Source: JBFGCA01 sp041567315 (GTDB lineage Bacteria > Acidobacteriota > Thermoanaerobaculia > Multivoradales > JAHEKO01). Taken from it: a stretch of DNA of 64,000 nucleotides. The DNA lies in NCBI GenBank assembly GCA_041567315.1, contig JBFGCA010000005.1, positions 1 to 64,000 of the forward strand. Direction: 5' to 3'. Numbering within the stretch: the first letter of the stretch is position 1; each line of letters opens with the position of its first letter. Below are positions 8,822-17,886 of this stretch, piece after piece. A program made the position numbers and the translations under genes. Under the pieces are notes generated by a model. The model worked only from the letters and a program-made list of their open reading frames with translations, had not been told where the DNA came from and searched no databases.

Positions 8822-9414
8822 CGCGCCCCCTCCTCGAGCAGCCGGCGCAGCTTGCGGCGCGCCCGGAAGGCCCGCACCTTGACGTTGGACCGCGACCAGC
8901 CCAGCCGCTCGGCGATCTCCGCCACCGACCAGCCCTCACCGTGGAGCAGGAGCAGCAGAAAGCGGTCGGTGGCCGGCAGCGTGTCGAGCAGACGCTCGAT
9001 CTCGACCCGGAGCGCCGGGTCGGCCGCCGGCTTCGCCAGGTCGCCCTCCAGCACCGGCCGCTCCGGCCGTTGCCGCCGGAGGCGCGCGTAGCAGGTGTTG
9101 AGACAGACGCGGGTCAACCAGTGCTCGAACGGCGCCCGCGCCCGGTAGGTCGCGAGCTTGCGCCAGGCCGTGAGGAAGGTCTCCTGAGCGACCTCCTCGA
9201 CGTCCTCGGGCCGCCGGAAGAACCGCCCGGCCAGCCGGAACACCCGTCGCTGGTGACGGCGGATCAGCTCGGCGAAGGCGTCGCCGTCGCCCCGGCGGCT
9301 GGCCGCCACCAGTCGCGCTTCGGTCGCCTCCACGGGATCCTGCTCGGCCGCCGGCATCGTCGCCGCCCAGGCGGTGCCCCCCCCGACCAGCGCTCTCGTC
9401 GTCAGCGTCGACAT
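8818..9414 (-). CDS. ECF RNA polymerase sigma factor (RpoE-like)
   Basis: A 198-residue group 4 sigma factor. Region 2 (about 33-100) contains FAELIRRHQRRVFRLAGRFF and the VEEVAQETFLTAWRKL promoter-melting helix. Region 4 (about 140-190) contains LPATDRFLLLLLHGEGWSVAEIAERL and a SRSNVKVRAFRARRKL recognition helix. A strong GAGGAGG site supports the ATG at 9414. It is the first gene of the operon with the anti-sigma factor and ZraP-like protein, and it has a self-type promoter at 9479-9511. Confidence 0.95.
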   Translation of the reverse strand: MSTLTTRALVGGGTAWAATMPAAEQDPVEATEARLVAASRRGDGDAFAELIRRHQRRVFRLAGRFFRRPEDVEEVAQETFLTAWRKLATYRARAPFEHWLTRVCLNTCYARLRRQRPERPVLEGDLAKPAADPALRVEIERLLDTLPATDRFLLLLLHGEGWSVAEIAERLGWSRSNVKVRAFRARRKLRRLLEEGAR

Positions 9415-9478
9415 CGCCTCCTCGTCCGAGCTTATCCCCCGGCCCGCAGCTCCAGGGGCCCGCAGCGGGCCTCCACCC

Positions 9479-9511
9479 GGTACAGAGGTTGCCGCGCCTC
9501 GTCCGGTTACA
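9479..9511 (-). promoter_or_regulatory. Putative autoregulated ECF promoter of the sigma operon
   Basis: TGTAACCGGA on the minus strand (9511-9502) is followed, 20 bases after TGTAACC, by TGTACC within CTCTGTACC (9487-9479). The match in sequence and spacing with 7871-7903 supports recognition of both sites by the sigma factor encoded at 8818-9414. The sigma ATG is about 65 bases downstream. Confidence 0.6.
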
Positions 9512-9531
9512 CCGCATTAGGATGCGGGCCG

Positions 9532-11754
9532 GTGAGACGCACGACGCGGAGGGGTAGGTCCAGGGGTCGCTGGGCGGCTTGCGCGGCCTTCGCTCTGGCG
9601 GCCATCGTGGCTGCACCGGCCAGTTTCGGCGAGGCGATCCGGGCCGGCGAGGCCGTCCGGGCCGAGTTCGAGGGGATCTGCCGGGCGGTCCGCGACAGCT
9701 ACGACCCGTTCTACGGCCAGCGCCGGGCGCGCGAGCTCGAGCAGCGGCTGGCGGCCGGGGTCTCCGAGCCGCTCGAGGCGGCGGCGCTGCGCGCCAACCT
9801 GGGCCGCGAGCTGCTCAAGCTGGATCGGGTCGAAGAGTCGGTGGAGCTGCTCGGCGAGGCGCTGACCGCGGCGCGGGCCGCCGGGGCGCCGCCCGAGATG
9901 CTGCTCGACCTGGAGGTCCACCTGGGGCTCGCCCACTGGCAGGCGGCCGAGGACGCCAACTGTCTGCTCCACCACTCGGCGGCGAGCTGCATCCTGCCGA
10001 TCGGCGAGGAGGCGCGTCACCGGCTGCCCGAGCACGCGCGCCGCGCCGGCGACCTGTTCCTGGGGATCGCCGAGCGCTACCCGCAGGCGCTCCAGACCCT
10101 GTGGCTGCTCAACCTGGCGCGGATGGTCTCGGGCGACTATCCGCAGGGGGTGCCCGAGCGCTTCCGGCTGCCGGCCGACGCCCTGTGGCCCAGGGAGCCG
10201 TTCCCGCGCTGGCGCGACCGCGCCCCCGAGCTGGGGGTCGCGGTGGTGGACCTGGCCGGCGGCGCGGTGATGGACGACTTCGACGGCGACGGCTTGCTCG
10301 ACCTGGTCTCCTCGACCTGGGACCCCTGCGGCGGGATCAAGGCCTTCCGCAACGACGGCCGCGGCGGCTTCGAGGACGTTGCCGAGCGCTGGGGCCTGGC
10401 CGAGCAGTGGGGGGGGCTCAACCTGATCCACGCCGACTACGACGGCGACGGCCGGCTCGACCTGCTGGTGCTGCGCGGCGCCTGGATGGGCGAGCTGGGG
10501 CGGATCCGCAACTCGCTGCTGCGCAACGAGCTGACCGCCCGGGGCGGGCGCTTCGTGGACCTCACCGCGGTCGCCGGGCTGGGCGAGCGGGCGGCCCCCA
10601 CCCAGACCGCGGCCTGGGCCGACTACGACGGCGACGGCGACCTCGACCTCTACGTCGGCAACGAGGACCCGGACGGCAAGACCCACGCCTCGCAGCTCTT
10701 CCGCAACGACGGCGACGGCACCTTCACCGACGTCACCCGGCAGGCCGGAGTCGCCAACCACCGCTTCGCCAAGGCGGTGACCTGGGGGGACTACGACGGC
10801 GACGGCGACCCCGACCTCTACGTCTCCAACATTGGCCCCAACCGGCTCTACAGGAACGACGGCGGCACCTTCACCGACGTCGCCCCGCAGCTCGGGGTCA
10901 CCGAGCCCGAGGGCCGCAGCTTCGCCTCCTGGTTCTTCGATTTCGACAACGACGGCGACCTGGATCTGTTCGTCGCCGACTACGAGGCCCCGGTGCCGGC
11001 GGTGGCCGGCTTCTATTTCGGGCTCGAGACGGTGGACAACCGCCCACGGCTGTACCGCAACGACTCGGGCGCGGAGGGCGTTCGCTTCACCGACGTCTCG
11101 CGTTCGGTCGGTCTCGCCCGGCCGATGCTGCCGATGGGTGCCAACTACGGCGATCTCGACGCCGACGGCTATCCGGACCTCTATCTGGGGACCGGCGAGC
11201 CCGGCTACGAGACGGTGATGCCCAACGTGATGTTCCGCAACGACGGCGGCCGGCGCTTCGCCGACGTCACCTTCGCCGGCGGCTTCGGACACCTGCAGAA
11301 GGGGCACGGGGTGGCCTTCGGGGACCTCGACAACGACGGCGACCAGGACCTGTTCCACCAGCTCGGCGGCTTCTTCCCCGGCGACGCCTTCGCCAACGCC
11401 CTGTTCGAGAACCCCACCGAGGGGGCGGCGTGGATCACCCTGCGGCTCGAGGGCCGGCGCGCCAACCGCTTCGGGGTCGGCGCCCGCATCGAGGTCAGGA
11501 CCGTCGAGGGCGGCAAGCGGCGCTCGATCCACGCCCTCGGCGGCAGCGGCGGCACCTTCGGCGGCTCGAGCTTCCAGCAGGAGATCGGCCTCGGCGGCGC
11601 CGAGGCGATCGAGGAGATCGTCGTCCGCTGGCCGGGGAACGGCACCGTGCAGCGCTTTCCGGGTCCGCCGCTGCGCCGCGTCTACCGGGTGGTCGAGGGC
11701 GCGGCCGAGCTGGTCGCGGTCGAGACGCCGCGCTACAGGCTGGGAGGCCGCTGA
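9532..11754 (+). CDS. CRTAC1-family protein: TPR-like region, FG-GAP/VCBS repeats, ASPIC/UnbV domain
   Basis: A 740-residue secreted protein. The GTG at 9532 gives a basic n-region and a hydrophobic signal segment (about 15-30) ending near SFG. Residues 40-230 are helical and TPR-like, with a CLLHHSAASC motif. About 235-620 hold repeated calcium-binding-like DFDGDG/DYDGDGDLDLY/DNDGDQDLF units, as in a beta-propeller. The C-terminus (NRFGVGARIEV to VVRWPG) is the ASPIC/UnbV domain. It is divergent from the ECF sigma operon. Function is unknown; extracellular binding or enzyme-scaffold roles are proposed for the family. A second CRTAC1 gene lies at 23231-25099. Confidence 0.9.
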   Translation: MRRTTRRGRSRGRWAACAAFALAAIVAAPASFGEAIRAGEAVRAEFEGICRAVRDSYDPFYGQRRARELEQRLAAGVSEPLEAAALRANLGRELLKLDRVEESVELLGEALTAARAAGAPPEMLLDLEVHLGLAHWQAAEDANCLLHHSAASCILPIGEEARHRLPEHARRAGDLFLGIAERYPQALQTLWLLNLARMVSGDYPQGVPERFRLPADALWPREPFPRWRDRAPELGVAVVDLAGGAVMDDFDGDGLLDLVSSTWDPCGGIKAFRNDGRGGFEDVAERWGLAEQWGGLNLIHADYDGDGRLDLLVLRGAWMGELGRIRNSLLRNELTARGGRFVDLTAVAGLGERAAPTQTAAWADYDGDGDLDLYVGNEDPDGKTHASQLFRNDGDGTFTDVTRQAGVANHRFAKAVTWGDYDGDGDPDLYVSNIGPNRLYRNDGGTFTDVAPQLGVTEPEGRSFASWFFDFDNDGDLDLFVADYEAPVPAVAGFYFGLETVDNRPRLYRNDSGAEGVRFTDVSRSVGLARPMLPMGANYGDLDADGYPDLYLGTGEPGYETVMPNVMFRNDGGRRFADVTFAGGFGHLQKGHGVAFGDLDNDGDQDLFHQLGGFFPGDAFANALFENPTEGAAWITLRLEGRRANRFGVGARIEVRTVEGGKRRSIHALGGSGGTFGGSSFQQEIGLGGAEAIEEIVVRWPGNGTVQRFPGPPLRRVYRVVEGAAELVAVETPRYRLGGR

Positions 11755-11808
11755 GCGGCCGCCCCGGCCGCTCGCCGCGACGGCCGCGCCAGAGTCCGCA
11801 AACCGGGC

Positions 11809-12252
11809 TCAGGCTCCGAACTGGCGCAGGTGGTGCTCGAAGTGGATGACGTGGAGCTTGCTCCAGCCCTCGACGCCGATCGGCCCGAAGTAGGGGTGGA
11901 GCGGCGGCTCGAGGTCGCCGCTGCCGGCCCGCCGGCGGTAGTCGTCGATGGCGCGGCGCAGGGCGTCGAGGTCGCCGGGCAGGCTGGGGGCGTCGCGGTC
12001 GCCGAAGCGGACGTGACGTGGCAGCCGGACCAGGCCGTTGAGCATCAGCGGCGCCAGCACCCGGACCGTGATCCAGTTGCCGGCGAACGGCAGCTCCTCG
12101 GCGTGCTCGCCCAGCGAGTAGCGCACCACCCCGAGGAGGTGGCGGATCAGCTGGTCGCGGTCCATCCGGCCCCAGCGCGGGCGGGCGTCGGGCGGCAGCG
12201 CGGCGAGCCGGGCCAGCACCCTGTCGGCGAAGTCCTGGTCGAATCTGCGCAT
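11809..12252 (-). CDS. DUF1569/DinB-like protein
   Basis: A 147-residue soluble protein starting at the ATG at 12252; the longer open frame upstream runs into the PilZ gene. MDRDQLIRHLLGVVRYSLGE and the C-terminal HPYFGPIGVEGWSKLHVIHFEHHLRQF fit the DUF1569 four-helix fold related to DinB, with the three His residues near the end as probable metal ligands. The PilZ gene on the same strand ends 49 bases upstream. No function is assigned. Confidence 0.82.
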   Translation of the reverse strand: MRRFDQDFADRVLARLAALPPDARPRWGRMDRDQLIRHLLGVVRYSLGEHAEELPFAGNWITVRVLAPLMLNGLVRLPRHVRFGDRDAPSLPGDLDALRRAIDDYRRRAGSGDLEPPLHPYFGPIGVEGWSKLHVIHFEHHLRQFGA

Positions 12253-12301
12253 GCGGCGCGCTGCTCGGCCGGCGGGGTCGGGGCGCCCCGGCGGTGGCGC
12301 T

Positions 12302-12985
12302 TCAGCCCGCCTGCTCGAGCTCTTCGCGGATGAACTCCTCGAGCGCCGCCAGCTGACCGGCGGTCGGCTGGATGAACTCGATTCCCATGCGGTACTGCTG
12401 GGTGCCCTCGACGGCCCCGGCCTCTTGCACATAGACGATCCGTCCGCGCAGCCGCAGCCGGCGCCCGTCGAGCACCATCTCGAGCTCGAAAACCGATTCG
12501 GGCTGGGCGGCGACCGGCGACTGGATCAGCATCCCGGCGACGCTCAGCTGCTTGACCAGGAAGCGGTGCTTGACGTGGAGCACGATCTCCTGGCGCTCGG
12601 AGAGCTTGAAGCGGCCGAAGACCCGCCGCCTGAGGTCGAGGACGACGTTCTTCTCCATGAAGTCGAGCAGCTCGCCGGCCCGGTCGCTCAGCACGTCGTC
12701 GAACGAGATCCCGGCCCGGTAGACCGGAATCACGTCGCCCCCCGACCGCCGCTCGGTGCGGGCCAGGTGGCACCAGACGACGTGGCCCTCGAGCAGCACC
12801 GAGACCTGCGCCCGGCCGAGGCGGAACGAGTAGCCGCGACCCACCTGGAGCTGGGTCGGGGTCTCGACCGCCAGACCCGAGAGGCTGATGTTGAGCACCC
12901 GCGCCTGGACCGCGTAGGCGAAGCTGCCGGTGACGTCGTGGACGTGGAAGCGCGGGTGCCGCCGCTCGCGGTCGTACTCGGACAT
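12302..12985 (-). CDS. Tandem PilZ-domain protein
   Basis: A 227-residue protein that probably binds cyclic di-GMP. The first PilZ domain is near residues 5-105, with RRHPRF and VLNISLSGLAVET matching the RxxxR and (D/N)xSxxG signatures. A second, more divergent PilZ-like domain is at about 120-210, with FLVKQLSVAGMLIQS and YRMGIEFIQP. The ATG at 12985 is chosen because the upstream frame is adenosine deaminase shadow. It has no membrane segment. Its target, such as motility or envelope synthesis, is not indicated by the neighbours. Confidence 0.88.
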   Translation of the reverse strand: MSEYDRERRHPRFHVHDVTGSFAYAVQARVLNISLSGLAVETPTQLQVGRGYSFRLGRAQVSVLLEGHVVWCHLARTERRSGGDVIPVYRAGISFDDVLSDRAGELLDFMEKNVVLDLRRRVFGRFKLSERQEIVLHVKHRFLVKQLSVAGMLIQSPVAAQPESVFELEMVLDGRRLRLRGRIVYVQEAGAVEGTQQYRMGIEFIQPTAGQLAALEEFIREELEQAG

Positions 12986-13041
12986 GGGCGGACCGCCGAC
13001 TCTACCCCAGGCCCCTCGACCCATCGCGGGCAGGCCTCGAG

Positions 13042-13956
13042 TCAGCGCCGGAAGGCGGCGGCGTGGCCGGTGGCGACGCAGGCGGCGACGAGCTCGGGGG
13101 TCATGCCGGGGAGGGCGGCGGCGCGGGCGTGCTCGGTGCGGGCGTCGACCGCCGAGAACAGGGTGTTGTCGGTGTTGACGCAGGCGCGGACGCCGGCCGC
13201 CAGCCAACGCGGCAGCGGGTGCGCGTCGGCGGCGGCGATGGCGCCGGTGTGGTGGTTGGAGGTGGGGCAGGCCTCGATGACCACCTCCCGCTCGCGGACC
13301 AGGTCGCAGACCGCCGGATCCTCCAGCAGGCTGGTGCCGTGGCCGATGCGCTGGGCGCCGAGCTCGAGGATGGCGGTGCGGATCTCGGCCGCCGGCCGGC
13401 CCTCGCCGGCGTGGACCGTGCGGCCGACGCCGGCGGCGCGGGCGAGGCGAAAGGCGGGGACGTAGTCGATCATCCCCCAGCGGTGGCCGGGCGCCGGCGC
13501 GCCGGCCAGGTCGAGACCGACCACGCCGGGGCGGGCGGCGGCGATCGAGGCCAGCCGCTCGGCCAGCTCGGGCGGCTCGCCGAAGAGCGCGCAGAGGATC
13601 AGCCCGGCGCACCCGCCGGCGCCGTCGAGGGCGGCGTCGACGATGCGCTCCGGCGTCGCCCCGCGATGGAGCTGGGGAGCGAACCGGATCTCGAGGGTGG
13701 TGACGCCCTCGGCCGCCGCGTCCTCGCAGATCTCGGCCGCCACCCGGCGGACCGCGGCCGGCCCCTGGAGCACCCCCAGGGTGAGGGCGAAGCGCTCGAG
13801 CGCCTGCTCGAGACCCATGCCGGGGCGGAAGGCGAGATCGGCGGGCACCTCCACCCCGGCCGCGGCCGCCAGCTCGGCCAGCGTCGCAGGCCGCAGCGAG
13901 CCGTCGAGGTGACGGTGGAGGTCGGGGAGGGCGGGGAGCTCGGGGAGCGGGGCCAG
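13042..13956 (-). CDS. add: Adenosine deaminase
   Basis: Deaminates adenosine to inosine using one zinc. A 304-residue barrel with LHRHLDGS at 13-20 (two His ligands), HAGEG (third His plus the catalytic Glu), IGHGTSL, CPTSNHHTGAI and NTDNTLFS. The NTDN form in place of NTDD also occurs in other bacterial Add proteins. No ATG, GTG or TTG exists in frame near the expected N-terminus. The best start is CTG at 13956, 8 bases after GGGGGAG, with the upstream peptidase stop lying inside that spacing. The start is therefore uncertain. Confidence 0.88.
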   Translation of the reverse strand: MAPLPELPALPDLHRHLDGSLRPATLAELAAAAGVEVPADLAFRPGMGLEQALERFALTLGVLQGPAAVRRVAAEICEDAAAEGVTTLEIRFAPQLHRGATPERIVDAALDGAGGCAGLILCALFGEPPELAERLASIAAARPGVVGLDLAGAPAPGHRWGMIDYVPAFRLARAAGVGRTVHAGEGRPAAEIRTAILELGAQRIGHGTSLLEDPAVCDLVREREVVIEACPTSNHHTGAIAAADAHPLPRWLAAGVRACVNTDNTLFSAVDARTEHARAAALPGMTPELVAACVATGHAAAFRR

Positions 13957-13961
13957 CCCGG

Positions 13962-15701
13962 CTACTCCCCCCGTGCCGGCTCGACGGGTGCCGGCTCGAC
14001 GGGCGCCAGCTCGGCGGCGGTGGGATAGAGCGGCCGGACGTCCACCGGCACGTCCTCGAGCCTCCCGATCGCCGCCATCAGCGCGCCGGAGGGTCGGCCG
14101 TAGGTCTCCAGGAACTCGGCGGTGCCCTGGTAGTCGCCGGTCGCCTGCAGCATCAGCATGTCGTGGAGCAGCTCGCGGATGGCGCCCGGGAAGCGCTCCG
14201 AGACCGCCCGGAAGCGGCCCTCGGCGTCGACCTCCAGGGCGCCCTTTTCGAGCAGGTAGTTGAACTGCGAGATCACCCCCCGCCCGTGGGCCTCGTGGAC
14301 CCCGAAGCGGGCCGAGCGGAAGAGCCCCGCCAGGTAGGTGGGCTCCAGGGTGTCGCGCAGCGCCGCCGGGATCTCGCCCTTCTCGATCAGGACCAGGATG
14401 TCGAAGACCCCCATGACGTCGGCCTTGGCCTCCTCGAGCGTCGAGTACAGCTCCTTGAGCTCGAGCCGCACCTCGGTGGCGCGGCCGCCGACGGTGATCT
14501 TGCCTGGCCCCAGCCCGTGGGCCAGCTCGTGGTGAAGCACCTCGGCCAGATAGGCGTCGAAGGAGACCCGCTGCCGCTGATCGGCGGCCAGCACCCGCTC
14601 GGCGATCGGCACCAGCACCTTCTCGTACTTGGCGCGGAGCACGTTGCGCAGCAGCACCTTCTTCGAGCCCTTGGCCTCGCGCACCCGCTCGTCGTTGGGC
14701 AGGTTGAAGGCCAGGGTCTGGACCCCGGCCTTGGAGTCGCCGCCCACGAACAGCACGTCCACCACCCGGATCGGGCTCTCGGTGCCGCGGTTGGGGTTCT
14801 TGTGCTCGTCGGGGATCGGCAGCTCGGCCTCGAGCCACGGCAGCAGCGTCTTGAAGCGCTCGAGCGCCGCCGACTCGGCGGGCAGGTCGACGGTGACGAA
14901 CGCCTCGAAGGCCGCCTTGTAGCCGAACAGCCCGTCCTCGTAGGTCTCGTAGGGGCCGATGGTCACCTCGACCGGCGAGTCGAGGTCCATCCAGGCGACG
15001 TCGCTGGCGTAGTAGTCGTCGGAGAAGAAGGCGTCGGCGCGGCTCTCGAGAAAGCGCTTCAACGAGGGGTTGGCGGTCAGCTCGGCGGCCCGGCGCAGGT
15101 GGGCGGCGGCCGGCTCCAGCCACCGGCGGTAGGTTTCGGAGTAGGGGACCGCCACCAGCGAGCCGTTGTCGCGGCGCACCACGGTGTGCAGTCCCGTCAG
15201 GTCGTCGCGGGCCTCCGGATGGGCCTCGAGCCAGGCCTCGAGCTCCTCCTTGGCGAGGTCGACCGGGTAGTAGCCGGCGCCGTCCGGGTGCTCCATGTCG
15301 CCGACGAAAGGCTCCATCTCGTCGAGCCGGTCCCAGGGACCGAAGTTGAGGTCGTAGTAGGTGACGAGCGTCTCGTCGCCGCTGGCGGCAGCGTGGGCGG
15401 CGACCCGCTGCCTGAACTCGGGGTTCCCCTCCCAGACCTGGCGCAGGAAGATCTCGTCCATCAGCCGTGCCGCCTGCACCAGCTCGGCGACCACCGCGCG
15501 CTCGCCCTCCGGCACGCCGGCGAGGTCGGCCGCCAGCTCGGTGGGCGCGTAGCGGGCCAGCCGCGCGGCGACGTCGGGGGCGACCCACGGCTCGCCCATC
15601 TCGGTCTCTCCCTCCGGTCCGGAGGCCGGAGTCTCGGTGGCGGGCGAGCAGGCCCAGCCGGCGGCGAGGGCGAGCGTGACGATGGTGGTGACGCACCGCA
15701 T
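13962..15701 (-). CDS. Dipeptidyl-peptidase III-like (M49-related) zinc lipoprotein
   Basis: A 579-residue protein with a short signal sequence ending in AAGWAC (C18 a likely lipidated Cys), then an acidic linker and a large helical peptidase-like region. HHELAHGLGPG places HExxH at 391-395, and EEAKADVMG at 423-431 supplies the second Glu motif, as in M49-related proteins. Classical DPP III has HExxxH, one residue longer, so this belongs to a divergent branch and cleavage specificity is uncertain. It is directly upstream of add, with 5 bases between. Confidence 0.8.
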   Translation of the reverse strand: MRCVTTIVTLALAAGWACSPATETPASGPEGETEMGEPWVAPDVAARLARYAPTELAADLAGVPEGERAVVAELVQAARLMDEIFLRQVWEGNPEFRQRVAAHAAASGDETLVTYYDLNFGPWDRLDEMEPFVGDMEHPDGAGYYPVDLAKEELEAWLEAHPEARDDLTGLHTVVRRDNGSLVAVPYSETYRRWLEPAAAHLRRAAELTANPSLKRFLESRADAFFSDDYYASDVAWMDLDSPVEVTIGPYETYEDGLFGYKAAFEAFVTVDLPAESAALERFKTLLPWLEAELPIPDEHKNPNRGTESPIRVVDVLFVGGDSKAGVQTLAFNLPNDERVREAKGSKKVLLRNVLRAKYEKVLVPIAERVLAADQRQRVSFDAYLAEVLHHELAHGLGPGKITVGGRATEVRLELKELYSTLEEAKADVMGVFDILVLIEKGEIPAALRDTLEPTYLAGLFRSARFGVHEAHGRGVISQFNYLLEKGALEVDAEGRFRAVSERFPGAIRELLHDMLMLQATGDYQGTAEFLETYGRPSGALMAAIGRLEDVPVDVRPLYPTAAELAPVEPAPVEPARGE

Positions 15702-15773
15702 GACGGGTTCTCCGGATCGGGTAGAAATCGGGTAGAGGGCTCGGCCGGCCGGCCGGTCAAGGACGGTTCGAGC

Positions 15774-17705
15774 CTACCGCAGTGCGGCCGGCGCGCAGCA
15801 GGGCCGGCCCTCCAGGTAGCGAGCCAGGTTGGCCCGTAGCCGGGCCGCGAGGTCGGCGTCGCCGAGGTCTGCCGAGCGGGCCAGCAGCTCGCGCTGCCAC
15901 TCGACGGCCTGCTCGAAGCGGCCGGCCTGGGCCAGGGCCATGGCCAGGATCTCGGCGTGCTCGAGGCTCTTGTCGGCGGCGACCAGCGCCAGGGCCAGCT
16001 CCAGGGCGCGTTGGCCGTCGCGCAGCTCCGGCTCCGGGGCGGCGGCGAGGGCGCGGGCCAGGGCGGCGGCGATCCGCGGGCTGGCCGGGAGGGCGCCGAG
16101 GGCGTCCTCGAGGCGCCCGACCGCCTCCCGGTGGCGGCCCAGCCGGGCCAGCGCCGCCGCCTCGCCGAGCCGCGCGCCCTCGTGCGCCGGGTCGGCGGCG
16201 ACGGTTCGCGCGAACTCGGCGCGCGCCTCCTCCGCCCGGTCGAGCCGCAGCAGACCCTCGCCCAGGTAGAGACGCGCCGCCAGGTCCTCGGGGTGGTCCT
16301 CCAGGTGGCGGCGGTAGGCGTCGACCGCCTCCTGGTGGCGGCCCAGCCGGGCGAGGACCCCGGCCAGGTTGCGCCGCGCCTCGCCGAGCGCCGGGTCGGC
16401 GGCGAGGGTGGCCTCGTAGCCCTGGATCGCCTCGCTCCAGGCGCCGCGCGCCGCCGCCAGGTTGGCGAGCCCGAGATGGGCGAGCGCCTTCGCCTCGGCC
16501 GCGAGGGGCAGCCCGGTGGCGGCCCGGTACTGTTCGGCAGCGCGGCCCGGCTCGCCCAGCCGCTGGAGCGCCTCGCCCAGGGCGAGCCGGGCGGCGCCGT
16601 TCCCCGGGTCGGCCGCGATCAGACGCTCGAGATCGGCCGCCGCCTCGCCCGGCCGGTCCAGCTCGAGCAACAGGACGGCGCGCTCCAGGCGGGCCCCCGC
16701 GTGGGCGGGGTCGCGCTCGAGGAGCGCCCCGTACTCGACGGCCGCCGCCTGGGGCTCGCCGCTCCGGGCCAGCAGCCGGGCCAGGGTGCGCCGCGCCTCC
16801 AGGTCGCCGGGGGCGGCCTCGACCGCCCGGCGGTACTCCCCGATCGCCGCCTCCGTCCGGCCCTGGGCGAGCGCCACCGCGCCCCGCTCGAGCCTCAGCG
16901 CCGGGCCCTCGGCGGCCTCGTCCACGGCCGCCGCCAGCGGGTCGGGGAAGACCACCGGGGTGGCGCCGCCCCGCGCCAGGTGGGTGGCCGCCCGCTCGGG
17001 CTCGCCGAGGGCGCGGTAGGCCTGGGCCAGCGCGTAGTGGAGGGTGCTGGCCTCGGGCTGCAGCTCCAGCGCGCGCTCGAACCGCCGGGCGGCGGTCTGC
17101 CAGTCGCCGGCCGCCGCGGCCAGGCGGCCGAGCCCGTGGTGGGCGGCCGCCGCCGCCGGCTCCAGCTCGAGGGCGCGGGCGTAGAGCGCCGCCGCCGCCT
17201 CGTTCTCTCCTTGCTCCAATCGCACCGAGGCCAGCCGCAACAGGGCCGGCAGATCTTCCGGCGCGAGCTCGAGGGCGCGCTGGAGGCCGTCCGCCGCCGC
17301 TTCTAGGCGACCCGCGGTCTGCTCCAGGAAGCCCAGGGCGTAGGGCCAGGTGAAGTCGCCCGGCGCCAGCCGCGCCGCCTCCCGATAGCAGGCGGCGGCG
17401 GCCTCGCCGAGGCCGTAGGCCTGGTAGAGCCGCCCCAGCTCCCCGGCTGCTGCCGCTAGCTCCGCGTCGGTGGCCTTCGCTTTGACGGCCAGCGAGGCTG
17501 CGGCCTCGGCGGCCTCGTCCAGCTGACGCCGCGCGGTCTCCTCCAGCCGCGCCAGCTCGGGCTTCGGCAGCGCCAGCCGCGCCACGCCGAGGTCTCTTTC
17601 CGCCGGCGGCCCGCAGGCCAGAGCCGCCAGCAACCCGAGCACGAGCACCCCGAGCATCAGCGCCCATGTTCCCTCTCTACCCAGCCTCTGAAGGGAGCGC
17701 ACCAC
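15774..17705 (-). CDS. Large TPR-repeat lipoprotein
   Basis: About 643 residues made almost entirely of tetratricopeptide repeats (at least 14 units with the pattern A..LG...Y..G....A...Y..A....P). The GTG at 17705 has GGGAGG 9 bases upstream and gives the lipoprotein signal MVRSLQRLGREGTW... ending LAALAC; an ATG at 17657 is the alternative. The still longer frame to 17930 must be rejected because its first residues are translated palindromic repeat. TPR lipoproteins usually act as scaffolds at the outer membrane or periplasm. It is divergent from the sigma/FecR genes. Confidence 0.85.
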   Translation of the reverse strand: MVRSLQRLGREGTWALMLGVLVLGLLAALACGPPAERDLGVARLALPKPELARLEETARRQLDEAAEAAASLAVKAKATDAELAAAAGELGRLYQAYGLGEAAAACYREAARLAPGDFTWPYALGFLEQTAGRLEAAADGLQRALELAPEDLPALLRLASVRLEQGENEAAAALYARALELEPAAAAAHHGLGRLAAAAGDWQTAARRFERALELQPEASTLHYALAQAYRALGEPERAATHLARGGATPVVFPDPLAAAVDEAAEGPALRLERGAVALAQGRTEAAIGEYRRAVEAAPGDLEARRTLARLLARSGEPQAAAVEYGALLERDPAHAGARLERAVLLLELDRPGEAAADLERLIAADPGNGAARLALGEALQRLGEPGRAAEQYRAATGLPLAAEAKALAHLGLANLAAARGAWSEAIQGYEATLAADPALGEARRNLAGVLARLGRHQEAVDAYRRHLEDHPEDLAARLYLGEGLLRLDRAEEARAEFARTVAADPAHEGARLGEAAALARLGRHREAVGRLEDALGALPASPRIAAALARALAAAPEPELRDGQRALELALALVAADKSLEHAEILAMALAQAGRFEQAVEWQRELLARSADLGDADLAARLRANLARYLEGRPCCAPAALR

Positions 17706-17886
17706 CCGCGCCGGCCTCCCGCCGGCCCGTCGGGCGGTGCAGTGACGCCGATTGCGGCCTCGCCGCTCCACCCCACGGGCTCTCCGTCGCCTCCAGCGCG
17801 GAGCCTGGGGTCCTAGTGGCAAGCGCGGTCGAGGAGGTTCGAGGGGCGGCACGGGCGCGTCTTCCGTTGGGGACCCACCGAATCTG
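17706..17886. other. Non-coding part of the TPR/sigma divergent region
   Basis: With the palindromic repeat and the 48 bases after it, this is the left part of a 391-base gap (17706-18096). It contains the GGGAGG ribosome site of the TPR gene. No convincing gene, -10/-35 pair or RNA was seen here. Confidence 0.5.

Noticed and set aside
10260..11350. Repeated GACGGCGACGGC blocks as DNA repeats
   Set aside because: They encode the DGDGD calcium-like loops of the FG-GAP repeats.
9533..11849. Long alternative-frame ORFs opposite and across the CRTAC1 gene (up to 756 aa)
   Set aside because: Arg/Pro/Gly-rich shadow translations typical of GC-rich DNA; the FG-GAP and ASPIC motifs fix the true frame.
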